This document shows, one piece after another, positions 30,966 to 43,868 of a stretch of 64,000 nucleotides of DNA. Both the position numbers and the translations under genes were made by a program. This DNA is from Halocaridina rubra (taxonomy: Eukaryota; Arthropoda; Malacostraca; Decapoda; Atyidae). The stretch spans positions 66,001 through 130,000 of the forward strand of contig JAXCGZ010000098.1 in NCBI GenBank assembly GCA_037179515.1. Direction: 5' to 3'. Numbering within the stretch: position 1 is the first letter of the stretch; each line of letters starts with the position of its first letter. The notes under the pieces are model-generated. The model worked only from the letters and a program-made list of their open reading frames with translations, had not been told where the DNA came from and searched no databases.

Positions 30966-32600
30966 ATATTCAAGAATATTCACTGTTGATGTAGTTTGCT
31001 TCTGTAGTGTCAAAACTGTGTCTTCTTGAGGGAAATTGTATAATAAGGTTAGATATGAAACTGATATTAAAGGATTGGCGAAAGTATTTACTCCAATTTT
31101 GTGTGTTATTTATTGCTCATATCGTATTTTCCATGGACATATATTCATCTGAACACTGATAAACTTTATTATTTAAATTCTTAAGAGTAAGATAAAATTT
31201 TGTCATGAAAGGTTCATTTATGGTGAAGTTACGAAGATCTGCAAGTTAATTACCGGGATACTTCGCCATGTGTTCATTGTTTTTAAATCACCCATGCTCG
31301 TTATCTAGAGGTTTGATTAGTCTTCTTAGATATTGATAAGGTTGTGCATACACTATTGCCGATACCAGATAATCATTACTAGTGGGATAAATATAACCCG
31401 GTGCCTTTGCCTGTCTCATGCAAGTAGTACATGTGTTTCAAGTGACTTCGTGAAAATTGACCCCAGTACCAACGCAAGTAATGGCTGCTATCTACTTGAA
31501 TGTGCCGCAAGGTGAGGTTCTGGTATTGCTGATATTTGGATTTGAAGTATGAAACTAATCTGTATGGGAATTACCCTATAATCCAGACTGCGTGCATAGC
31601 CAGCCCCTTTGGTAAAAATAATTGGTTCCAGTTCATTTGAAGTAATACTTAGTTTTACTGTAACATTTTCCATATTAAGTGAGATAGGAGTTTCTTTTTA
31701 TTATTAATTCAGATAAGCTAGGTCATTATGTTCCGGAATGTCACATCCCATCGTCCTGTTACTTAGTTAACGTAAGGTTAGGTCATGACAGGTTAGGTTA
31801 GTCTACATAAATCTAAATGACTTTTGTTTTGAACTTCTCAATATATTTTTAAACTATGCCCATAGTCTTGTAATTCCTGCCACTTTAACATATTTCATCA
31901 AAATTTTACATTTATATAAATAATGGTAACTGTTTACTTTCACCCCCTCAAAGAGTTATATGAATGTACAGAATTTTGGAAAAACGTCCAAAACTGCTAT
32001 ATCCAATAATTTCAGTTATGACCTCTCTTAACTGGAGTGAACTAACTTAATCATAGCTAACCTTAATTAGCCTAACCTAATGAATTTGGATATTTCCTAA
32101 GGTGGGATATGAAAGTAAAGATTAAAAAAAAAAAAGATATTAATTTCAAAAATTTTGATATAGTTAAGAATATGTTCAAATGTAAAAGAAACTGAGCCAC
32201 TAACAGAGCCATAAATGTTAATGTCTTGGGCGTTGAGAATAGACAGATCTATACGTTTAGCTGGACAGTTGAAGTATCCTTGATCCTCAGGTAACTTATT
32301 ATGTATGTAATATGAAGGGATATCGCAAACGAAACCTCAGCTAGTTATCATTTCGCGTATTTGGTTAATATTTGACATTTTTAACTAGTATACATATTCA
32401 CGTGTGTAATGAGATTTCTTTTGTATTTTCAAGTGACCGCAAACATCTTGTATGATTTAAGATTTAAGGTGAAGATTCGTATATATTTAAAGCAGTGGCA
32501 TTGTAATAGCATTGAGGAACACTCTCTCCCTCTCTCTGTGTCTGCTGTCTGTCTCTCTCTTTCGTTTGTAAACTCTGCAAGTCCAGCAAGTGAGAATATC
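30966..32600. other. Unassigned sequence
   Basis: About 1.6 kb without gene or known element. GTTAGGT-type words occur at 31768-31803. Poly-A of about 12 nt near 32125. Confidence 0.5.
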
Positions 32601-32601
32601 T

Positions 32602-32602
<1 letters not shown>

Positions 32603-32691
<89 letters not shown>
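32603..32691. repeat. (TA)n microsatellite
   Basis: About 44 units, directly left of a SINE. Confidence 0.97.
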
Positions 32692-32693
<2 letters not shown>

Positions 32694-32695
<2 letters not shown>

Positions 32696-32891
32696 TCCGG
32701 TTCCGGTTTTACGTCACGGACTCCCTTATCTACCAAGGACTAGGACGGTTGCCTTCTTGCGAAGGACTTGTTTTGGCAGATGTAATCCTTACGCTGAGTG
32801 CATGCCCTTGCTAACCTCAGACCGTGACGGGGCGCGAACCCTCGACCTGACGCCTCAGAGTCGGAGACGCTACCGATTGAGCCACGGCGAC

Positions 32892-32892
<1 letters not shown>
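32694..32892 (-). mobile_element. tRNA-derived SINE, family S1, full-length reference copy
   Basis: On minus the head reads GTCGCCGTGGCTCAATCGGT then AGCGTCTCCGACTCTGAGGC and GTCAGGTCGAGGGTTCGCGC then CCC. It fits a Pol III A box (TGGCTCAATCGG) and B box (GGTTCGCGCCC). The CGACTCTGAG segment resembles the anticodon region of tRNA-Gln(CTG), an inference only. The tRNA-unrelated body ends GTGACGTAAAACCGGAAC. Both flanks are (TA)n. About 199 bp, the typical SINE size; no coding capacity, so it needs a LINE partner. Confidence 0.9.

Positions 32893-32982
<90 letters not shown>
32893..32982. repeat. (TA)n microsatellite
   Basis: About 44 units, directly right of the SINE. Confidence 0.97.
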
Positions 32983-33899
<917 letters not shown>

Positions 33900-33994
33900 C
33901 AGTATTCAGTCTAGCGTTTATAGAAGATATGATGGTGAATGTAAATCCATACTGTACAAGCTATAACCAGCATGAACAGATGTAATCTAGTCGT

Positions 33995-34032
33995 TGGTTT
34001 TACGTCACGAACTCCCTTTTCTACTAAGGGCT
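33995..34032 (-). mobile_element. SINE family S1, 3' end fragment
   Basis: GGTTTTACGTCACGAACTCC and CTTTTCTACTAAGGGCT match the 3' end of the copy at 10810-10997. Confidence 0.75.
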
Positions 34033-34782
34033 ATTTCACTATGTACCCTTTTATATAAAACACTTATTATTTATATAAAAAAGAAATATTCGGCATTTTG
34101 TTAATAATAGTCATAGGTTTTTACATAGTTTATATAAAAGAACGTAATATTGGGCTATTAAGATATTAGTCGAAACAATGGAAACACCTGCGTTAATATT
34201 AATAAAAAATAAAAGATGCTTAGATGCTACTACTACTAGTTTTGTAAATTTATATGGACGTCCCGTTCAGCCTGAACTTTCTAATGAACGTATTGAAAAT
34301 TGCGTTTACACGTGAGCTCGTTAACTTCTTATAGATGAAACAAAAGAGTAGTGCATTTCAAGCAGATTATGCTTGTGGTACTACGTATGTGAGTAAATTC
34401 GTATGCCTTTCAGTAGTTACCATAATACAGAAGGCATGAATAGGCATCTGCCACGTGCAGGAGGGCGTCACATGTGTATTTACGTAATTATGATCACGTG
34501 AAAGAACCTTGTCCCCCCCCGTTTTTTTTTTTGCCATGAATTCACTTGACGTTTTCAGTGTCCACGTTTCAGAATTTAGATTATAAATTTTTGTTACACT
34601 AAAAAGTAGTTTCTTTATTCCTCTGGCGAATTTTCTCAAAAGGTTCTTAGTAAATTCTAGTTGTAGAGCTACTACTCACTCCCCATAAATTCCATCAACA
34701 CCGTCTGTGTGTGTTGGTTGAAATAGAGGCTGATAGAGGGAGGGTCCTGTCGGCTATTATACTTCCGGATGTAATTTTGGGG

Positions 34783-34787
<5 letters not shown>
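34033..34787. other. Unassigned sequence
   Basis: No feature recognised. Confidence 0.5.

Positions 34788-34869
<82 letters not shown>
34788..34869. repeat. (GA)n microsatellite
   Basis: About 40 units with one GG interruption. Confidence 0.97.
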
Positions 34870-34873
<4 letters not shown>

Positions 34874-35088
34874 TGTACATGGGGACGTGCACATGGGCAC
34901 TCCCATTGATGTTGCAGTTGTTAAGCATTACAATCTATATTTGGTTATGTATACATAAATATTAATAGAATTTGCAATTAATTTTAAATATCGGAGCACG
35001 TAATTAAGAATAAAATATAGTGTAATAATTGATTGATGGCAGAAGAGAACTCTGCTAGTATTAATTAAGAGTAATATAGAGTTTGACA
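34869..35088. repeat. Uninterrupted paralogue of the tRNA-like array insertion site
   Basis: GTACATGGGGACGTGCACAT through GGCAGAAGAG.ACTCTGC and TTAATTAAGAGTAA recurs split in two. The left part is at 36463-36530 and the right part at 40643-40800, with the whole tRNA-like array between them. The join at CATTACAATCTATATTTGGT (about 34926-34945) is therefore the empty-site state. Confidence 0.88.
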
Positions 35089-35836
35089 TCAACGGTAGTG
35101 ATTTGATGGAGCGAAATCATGCTCGTAGAGGGAATTTCAAGGTTTAAGGTGTTGTATTGGTGTAGTTTGATACTCTACATCTGTATGTGTACAAGAGCCA
35201 TCCGTTATATGATGGAAAGTTTGCTTACGAGCCGTACCTGCAGCCTCATTTCTCCTGGTCTGTAGATTGAGTCGATACTTGCTTAATCAACATATTGATG
35301 AGCTTATTTCCCTTTAATCTTCTTACTTTTTAGCATATTGAAAAGAGCCAGTACGCATTACTCAAGTGAACGAAACTATCAGAAAAATGACCTCGGTCTC
35401 ACCGACTTGCTCACTTTTAAGTTTTATGAAATCGGATCGCACATAAAAGACACACTCTTCGCTCTTTTCATTTTCGCTCAATGAATTTCTAAATAACTTT
35501 TTTTTAAATTTTTTTTTTTATTTCAGCTTCTGTTAATCTGGGCTTAGTCCTTTGATCCTAAGGAAGTAATAAAGAGTAGTAATTGAAGAGCAGAACGAGC
35601 ATCAAAAGAACGTCTACTAAGTATGATTCCCCCCCCCATTTTTTTTTCAATTCTCATGTAATTGAGGTTGCTACTGGCATGTTTTTCCGCTCTCCTAAGT
35701 CGCCATATTTACGTAGATATTTAGCGGGTGCAATCTCATTTTCTCAAACATTAAAATTTTATCCATTATCGGGTGATCGATTACTGGTGTTTGAGAACGA
35801 GGTTATTAAAAATGTGCTTTTTATACAACCATAAGT

Positions 35837-35838
<2 letters not shown>
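35089..35838. other. Unassigned sequence
   Basis: No gene recognised. Confidence 0.5.

Positions 35839-35932
<94 letters not shown>
35839..35932. repeat. (CT)n then short (CA)n microsatellite
   Basis: (CT)n to about 35917, then eight CA units. Confidence 0.97.
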
Positions 35933-36102
35933 AATGCACTCACATAATAATTTTTTTCTTATTATGATATATACAACAGAAACTTTTTAGAAAGTGATTA
36001 TCAAACATCTAACATTAATACAGACTAATTAAGCCAGTAATTATGAACTTCTACAATTACCCTGTGGCACTATAGCCTTGTTAGCATTAAATCATGTAAT
36101 GA

Positions 36103-36436
<334 letters not shown>

Positions 36437-36462
36437 TATTTTATTTTTTTCCATTCAGATAA

Positions 36463-36542
36463 TTGTACATGGGGACGTGCACATGGGCACTTCAAGTGAT
36501 ATTGCAGTTGTTAAACATTACAATCTATGAATCATTTTTTTT
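36463..36542. repeat. Left flank of the array insertion, with target duplication copy
   Basis: GTACATGGGGACGTGCACAT to GTTAAACATTACAATCTAT matches 34869-34940. ATTACAATCTAT at about 36516-36527 is repeated at the far end of the array (40647-40658). Confidence 0.85.
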
Positions 36543-36544
36543 TA

Positions 36545-39500
36545 CCCCGACCGGGACTCGAACCTAGAACTTATGATTACTAAGTCAAGGCGCTACCGCT
36601 ACACCACAGAAGGTTAAAAGGAATCCAACTTTATAGCTTATAGCTGCTATACTTAGGAATGAACGCATTCTATCTCAATGCCACTATGTTCATATTACAG
36701 ATTCCCCAACCTCACTCGGGGCTTCATTTTAGCCTTTAATTCAATTCCCAATCTCATTCGGGCCATGAAATTACCAAATAAGCACATTACATATGTGAAA
36801 ACATGAATCATTTTTTACCCCGACCAGGAATCGAACCTATGACTTATGATTACTAAGTCAAGGTGCTACCACTACACCACAGAAGGTTAAAAGGAATCCA
36901 ACCTTATAGCTTATATCTGCTATACTTAGGAATGAACGCATTCTATCTGAATGCCACTATGTTCATATTACAGATTCCCCAACCTCACTCGTGGCTTCAT
37001 TTTAGCATTTAATTCAATTCCCAATCTCATTCGGGCCATGAAATAACCAAATAAGCACATTACATATGTGAAAACATGAATTATTTTTTTACCCCGACTG
37101 GGACTCGAACCTAGGACTTATGATTACTAAGTCAAGGCACTACCACTACACCACAGAAGGTTAAAAGGAATCCAAACTTATAGCTTATATCTGCTATACT
37201 TAGGAATGAACGCATTCTATCTGAATGCCTCTATGTTCATATTACAGATTCCCCAACCTCACTCGTGGCTTCATTTTAGCATTTAATTCAATTCCCTATC
37301 TCATTCGGGCCATGAAATAACCAAATAAGCACATTACATATGAAAACTGAATCATATTTTACCCCGACCGGGACTCGAACCTAGGACTTATGATTACTAT
37401 GTCAAGGCGCTACCACTACACCACAGAAGGTTAAAAGGAATCTATCCTTATAGCTTATATCTGCTATACTTAGGAATGAACGCATTCTATCTGAATGCCA
37501 CTATGTTCATATTACAGATTTCCCAAAATCACTCGTGGCTTCATCTTAGCATTTAATTCAATTCCCAATCTCATTCGGGCCATGAAATAACCAAATAAGC
37601 ACATTACATATGTTAAAATATGAATAATTTTTTACCCCGACCGGGAATCGAACCTAGGACTTATGATTACTAAGTCAAGGCGCTACCACTACACCACAGA
37701 AGGTTAAAAGGAATCCAACCTTATAGCTTATATCTGCTATACTTAGGAATGAACGCATTCTATCTCAATGCCACTATGTTCATATTACAGATTCCCCAAC
37801 CTTACTTGTGGCTTCATTTTAGCATTTAATTCAATTCCCAATCTCATTCGGGCCATGAAATAACCAAATAAGCACATTACATATGTGAAAACATGAATCA
37901 TTTTTTACCCCGACCAGGAATCGAACCTATGACTTATGATTACTAAGTCAAGGTGCTACCACTACACCACAGAAGGTTAAAAGGAATCCAACCTTATAGC
38001 TTATATCTGCTATACTTAGGAATGAACGCATTCTATCTGAATGCCACTATGTTCATATTACAGATTCCCCAACCTCACTCGTGGCTTCATTTTAGCATTT
38101 AATTCAATTCCCAATCTCATTCGGGCCATGAAATAACCAAATAAGCACATTACATATGTGAAAACATGAATAATTTTTTTACCCCGACTGGGAATCGAAC
38201 CTAGGACTTATGATTACTAAGTCAAGGCACTACCACTACACCACAGAAGGTTAAAAGGAATCCAAACTTATAGCTTATATCTGCTATACTTAGGAATGAA
38301 CGCATTCTATCTGAATGCCTCTATGTTCATATTACAGATTCCTCAACCTCACTCGTGGCTTCATTTTAGCATTTAATTCAATTCCCTATCTCATTCGGGC
38401 CATGAAATAACCAAATAAGCACATTACATATGAAAACTGAATCATATTTTACCCCGACCGGGACTCGAACCTAGGACTTATGATTACTAGGTCAAGGCAC
38501 TACCACTACACCACAGAAGGTTAAAAGGAATCTATCCTTATAGCTTATATCTGCTATACTTAGGAATGAACGCATTCTATCTGAATGCCACTATGTTCAT
38601 ATTACAGATTTCCCAAAATCACTCATGGCTTCATTTTAGCATTTAATTCAATTCCCAATCTCATTCGGGCCATGAAATAACCAAATAAGCACATTACATA
38701 TGTTAAAACATGAATAATTTTTTACCCCGACCGGGAATCGAACCTAGGACTTATGATTACTAAGTCAAGGCGCTACCACTACACCACAGAAGGTTAAAAG
38801 GAATCCAACCTTATAGCTTATATCTGCTATACTTAGGAATGAACGCATTCTATCTCAAAGCCACTATGTTCATATTACAGATTCCCCAACCTTACTTGTG
38901 GCTTCATTTTAGCATTTAATTCAATTCCCAATCTCATTCGGGCCATGAAATAACCAATTAAGCACATTACATATGTGAAAACATGAATCATATTTTACCC
39001 CGACTGGGACTCAAACCTAGGACTTATGATTACTAAGTCAAGGCGCTACCACTACACCACAGAAGGTTAAAAGGAATCCAACTTTATAGCTTATATCTGC
39101 TATATTTAGGAATGAACGCATTCTATCTGAATGCCATTATGTTTATATTACAGATTTCCCAACCTCACTCGTGGCCTTATTTTAGCATTTAATTCAATTC
39201 CCAATCTCATTCGGGCCATGAAATAACCAAATAAGCACATTACATATGTGAAAACATGAATCATATTTTACCCCGACCGGGACTCAAACCTAGGACTTAT
39301 GATTACTAAGTCAAGGCGCTACCACTACACCACAGAAGGTTAAAAGGAATCCAACCTTATAGCTTATATCGGCTATACTTAGGAATGAACGCATTCTATG
39401 TGAATGCCACTATGTTCATATTACAGATTCCCCAACCTCACTCATGGCTTCATTTTAGAATTTAATTCAATTCCCAATCTCATTTGGATCATGAAATTAC

Positions 39501-40601
39501 CAAATAAGCACATTACATATGTGAAAACATGAATCATTTTTTACCCCGACCAGGACTCGAACCTAGGACTTATGATTACTAAGTCAAGGCGCTATGACTA
39601 CACCACAGAAGGTTAAAAGGAATCCAACCTTATAGCTTATATCTGTTATACTTAGGAATGAACGCATTCTATCTGAATGCCACTATGCTCATATTACAGA
39701 TTCCCCAACCTCACTCGTGGCTTCATTTTAGCATTTAATTCAATTGCCAATCTCATTCGGGCCATGAAATAACCAAATAAGCACATTACATATGTGAAAA
39801 CATGAATCAATTTTTACCCCTACCGGGACTCGAACCTAGGACTTATGATTACTAAGTAAAGGCGCTACCACTACACCACAGAAGGTTAAAGGGAATCCAA
39901 CCTGTAATATGAACATAGTGGCATTCAGATAGAATGCGTTCATTCCTAAGTATAGCAGATATAAGCTGTAAGGTTGGATTCCTTTTAACCTTCTGTGGTG
40001 TAGTGGTAGCGCCTTGACTTAGTAATCATAAGTCTTAGGTTCGAGTCCCGGTCGGGGTAAAAAATGATTCATGTTTTCACATATGTAATGTGCTTATTTG
40101 GTTATTTCATGGCCCGAATGAGATTGGGAGTTGAATTAAATGCTAAAATGAAGCCACTAGTGAGGCTGGGGAATCTGTAATATGAACATAGTGGCATTCA
40201 GATAGAATGCGTTCATTCCTAAGTATAGCAGATATAAGCTATAAGGTTAGATTCCTTTTAACCTTCTGTGGTGTAGTGGTAGCGCCTTGACCTAGTAATC
40301 ATAAGTCCTAGGTTCGAGTCCCGGTCGGGGTAAAATGATTCATGTTTTCACATATGTAATGTGCTTATTTGGTTATTTCATGGCCCGAATGAGATTGGGA
40401 ATTGAATTAAATGCTAAAATGAAGCCACGAGTGAGGTTGGGGAATCTGTAATATGAACATAGTGGCATTCAGATAGAATGCGTTCATTCCTAAGTATAGC
40501 AGATATAAGCTATAAGGTTGGATTCCTTTTAACCTTCTGTGGTGTAGTGGTAGCACCTTGACTTAGTAATCATATGTCCTAGGTTCGAGTCACGGTCGGG
40601 G
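36545..40601. pseudogene. Sixteen tRNA-like sequences (degenerate tRNA), 69 nt each
   Basis: Minus copies: 36545-36613, 36818-36886, 37092-37160, 37362-37430, 37635-37703, 37908-37976, 38182-38250, 38452-38520, 38725-38793, 38998-39066, 39271-39339, 39544-39612, 39817-39885. Plus copies: 39989-40057, 40262-40330, 40533-40601. The sense strand has an A box TGGTGTAGTGG, D-stem GTGT/GCGC, and a B box GGTTCGAGTCC or GGTTCGATTCC (GGTTTGAGTCC at 38998 and 39271). The T-loop arm has one A-C mismatch. The acceptor stem keeps five pairs, three of them wobble, with two mismatches. The anticodon arm is irregular: TTAGTAA recalls tRNA-Thr(AGT), a weak inference. TTTT, a possible weak Pol III stop, lies about 20 nt downstream. 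Probably a tRNA-derived repeat and not a working tRNA. Confidence 0.85.
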
Positions 40602-40646
40602 TAAAAAATGATTAATGTTTTCACATATGTAATGTGCTTATTTGGT
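39903..40646 (+). repeat. Inverted arm of the tRNA-like array
   Basis: The left, minus-oriented series stops at GGAATCCAACCT (39902) and plus-oriented sequence starts at GTAATATGAACATAGTGG with no spacer. The shared CT at the joint suggests 2-bp microhomology. The last three units can fold on the preceding three as arms of about 740 bp. Confidence 0.93.
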
Positions 40647-40870
40647 TATTACAATCTATATTTGGTCATGCATAAATAAAATATTGATAGAATTTTCAAT
40701 TCATTTTAAATATCATAGCAAGTAATTAAAAAGAAAATATAGTGTAATAATTGACTGATGGCAGAAGAGCACTCTGCAATTATTAATTAAGAGTAACATA
40801 TTATGGTTTACATGTATTAAAGGCAGAAGAGCACTCTGCAATTATTGATTAAGAGTAATATTTGTAACAA
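40643..40870. repeat. Right flank of the array insertion, with internal duplication
   Basis: It resumes the paralogue of 34940-35088 after a second ATTACAATCTAT. A phrase GGCAGAAGAGCACTCTGCAA then TTATT(A/G)ATTAAGAGTAA appears twice (about 40760 and 40822). Confidence 0.82.

Positions 40871-41792
<922 letters not shown>

Positions 41793-41834
<42 letters not shown>
41793..41834. repeat. (TA)n microsatellite, left flank of LTR element
   Basis: About 21 units immediately before the LTR. Confidence 0.96.
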
Positions 41835-41837
<3 letters not shown>

Positions 41838-42557
41838 CGTGGCGGTTTTTTATTATTATCTCACCGAGCGTCACCACTGTCGTATTGGTTTTGTTTATCC
41901 CATCTAATGACACCACTGACGTAGGGCTTTTTCCTCCTACGTATATATGTATTTATAATTATGGTAGCGTGGTTACAAGGTTGGAAATGTTAGTACCTGA
42001 TGGGTACAAGGTAAGAATGGACACGCAGTGAATCCTTTACTTATATTTATTCTAGAGTACAACACAACCGACGCCTCAATGCCCCAATGCCCCCACCCTA
42101 TGACTATCACAATCTATGATCTATTCGTGCCCCTGGCAAAGGTCTAACTAACTGTCCCTGCCCTGGGTGGCTCTTTAAATACCCCCAGGGGCAGGGCGTG
42201 GCTTAACATCCAATTCTCCAATGAAATCAGTGAGATCTAGTCCTAGCTAATCAACGCCAGGTTCAAAGTGGAATCCCTCCTACTTCCGGGGAGGAGTTAT
42301 TGGGCATCTCTGCAGGGTATGTACCTGCGTACGAAACACAAGTTTATGTTTGTTGTGGTTTAGGAAATGGCTAACTTCCTGTCCTTTCTCGCCCTTCTCG
42401 ATGCCAGGTCCTAAGTCCCACGGTTCCGGTCATATATTTCCTTGGCACTTTCTACAAACATTGTAATAAAATATCCGTGCCCTCGACCAACCGTTTCCGC
42501 TCAAGATCTGTTACAAGTTTCAGATTCTGGCTTCAGCATGGCGGAAGTCATACGACA
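41835..42557 (-). repeat. 3' LTR of the nonautonomous element
   Basis: 723 bp. By eye it is identical to the 5' LTR from GTCACCACTGTCGTATTGG (about 41867) to its end. The 32 bp nearest the outer edge differ, and the other LTR is about 76 bp longer there. Starts (minus) TGTCGTATGACTTCCGCC and ends CCGCCACGTCA. Confidence 0.92.
42173..42181 (-). promoter_or_regulatory. LTR core promoter (TATTTAAAG) in 3' LTR
   Basis: Minus strand GGGGGTATTTAAAGAGCC. An AATAAA poly(A) signal lies about 125 bp downstream at 42046-42051. This is a U3-R arrangement; the matching site in the 5' LTR is 48598-48606 with AATAAA at 48471-48476. Confidence 0.6.
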
Positions 42558-42575
42558 TCCCTCCCAACCAAAACT
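42558..42575 (-). other. Polypurine tract
   Basis: The minus strand reads GGTTGGGAGGGA directly before the TGTCG start of the 3' LTR, the expected plus-strand primer position. Confidence 0.75.
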
Positions 42576-43680
42576 GAAATATCTCTTATTTCAGTCGAAG
42601 CATGGGCTAATTTTCCGGGAGCTCTTGGACATATCCTAGCTAACATTAGTTTACAATAGAAATGGGGCCGAATTATTTAAGCTATTTTCTAAGAATTCCT
42701 ATGCGAATTACACAAACATAACATATATAGAGTACCTTTACAGACAACTAGAGCATGCAGGGTCTATGTCCTTGTTGGACATCTGAAATACAAACATATC
42801 CTTATGTTTAAACAACATAATTCCAGTGTGAAACTAATATTAAACATTAATTAAGATCAAAAAGTCAGTTTAAATCAAAACATTAATTCATCTACTTCTC
42901 TCGTTTCTTTAAAAGACAAAATTGAGTTAATTACAGTAGGATTATGACTCATTTAGAACATTAGCAAACAATTAAGTAGAGTATTAGCATGTATGAACAG
43001 GTAAAATGCAATAGACTTATAACATCAACCGTAATTTCTATAAGAGACCCTATCGTCATAAGTTCTATTCCTATCATTATTAGGGGCATTGATTTGTCTT
43101 AAAATTAAGCCTTAAAACTACTCCTGGAACAAAGCATGTGTTACTTTCATATTATATTATTATTCGGAGACCATTTAACATAAAAACTCAATGAATCTAA
43201 GGATTAAATCATAATTCAAATAATAAGAATGCTAAAACAAAACACTAATATTATTTAAGCAGAAAATAACTTATTAGTCTTAGTTCACATCATACACTTT
43301 ATCAATGGCACTTACTCAACACTATATTTAAGGGAGACTCTGAGTTTGCGCTTAAAATTTTCTTAAAGCTAGCAAAGCAAAAAAAAAAAAAAATAAACAT
43401 AAAAATAAAAATATTTTGTCTCCCCTTTTTTTTTTTCTTTTTTAAAGTACCCTTCTATCTCTTTTCACTAAAGTTCGGACATGTATAGGGATCATTTTTC
43501 TTTCTCATTTACGTGGCTTTTAAAGGTATTATTAAAATATTTTAAAATATTTCTGCGTTTCTTTTCCTCTCTTTTTACTACCGTTATGACTCGTAGGGGG
43601 ATCTCCTTGTTTCTGGGATTTCATCAAGATTACCTGGGTGTTTTAAAGTAGTTTAAAATTTTTTATTCTTTTAGGACTGT

Positions 43681-43868
43681 CCTCCCTGTCCAGGACAACT
43701 TTCGTTTTCTCTGTCTAGGACGACTTTTACTTTCTCTGTCTAGGACGACTTTTACTTTCTCTGTCTAGGACGACTTTTACTTTCTCTGTCTAGGACGACT
43801 TTCGTTTTCTCTGTCTAGGACGACTTTTACGTTTTCTCTGTCTAGGACGACTTTCGTTTTCTCTGTCC
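43681..43868. repeat. Minisatellite, about 25-bp unit, 7 copies
   Basis: Units follow TTTCTCTGTCTAGGACGACT with TTTAC or TTCGT variants between; outer copies are degraded. Confidence 0.92.

Larger units (their letters stand above)
36530..40646. repeat. Satellite array of about 273-bp units with tRNA-like cores, inverted near the right end
   Basis: Twelve full minus-oriented units are anchored at AGGAATGAACGCATTC: 36655, 36928, 37202, 37472, 37745, 38018, 38292, 38562, 38835, 39108, 39381 and 39654. Three plus-oriented units follow, with the reverse anchor near 39942, 40214 and 40485. Periods are 273, 274, 270, 273 and then 273, 274, 270, 273: units 2-5 are repeated by units 6-9 as a 1090-bp higher-order repeat. 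For example, the variant with CGACCAGG, CCTATGAC and GGTGCTACC occurs at 36818 and again at 37908. Each unit is a 69-nt tRNA-like core plus about 200 bp of unrelated AT-rich spacer. No ORF. Copies differ by a few percent. Confidence 0.96.

Noticed and set aside
36545..40601. Functional tRNA gene cluster
   Set aside because: The acceptor stem has two mismatches and three wobbles, and the anticodon arm does not close properly; described instead as tRNA-like.
36530..40646. CRISPR-like regular array
   Set aside because: Units are homogeneous over the full 273 bp with no unique spacers, and the DNA is eukaryotic.
42442..42659. Plus-strand ORF beginning MALSTNIVIKYPCPRP, repeated at 48867
   Set aside because: It lies inside both LTRs, antisense to the element, and has no known motif.
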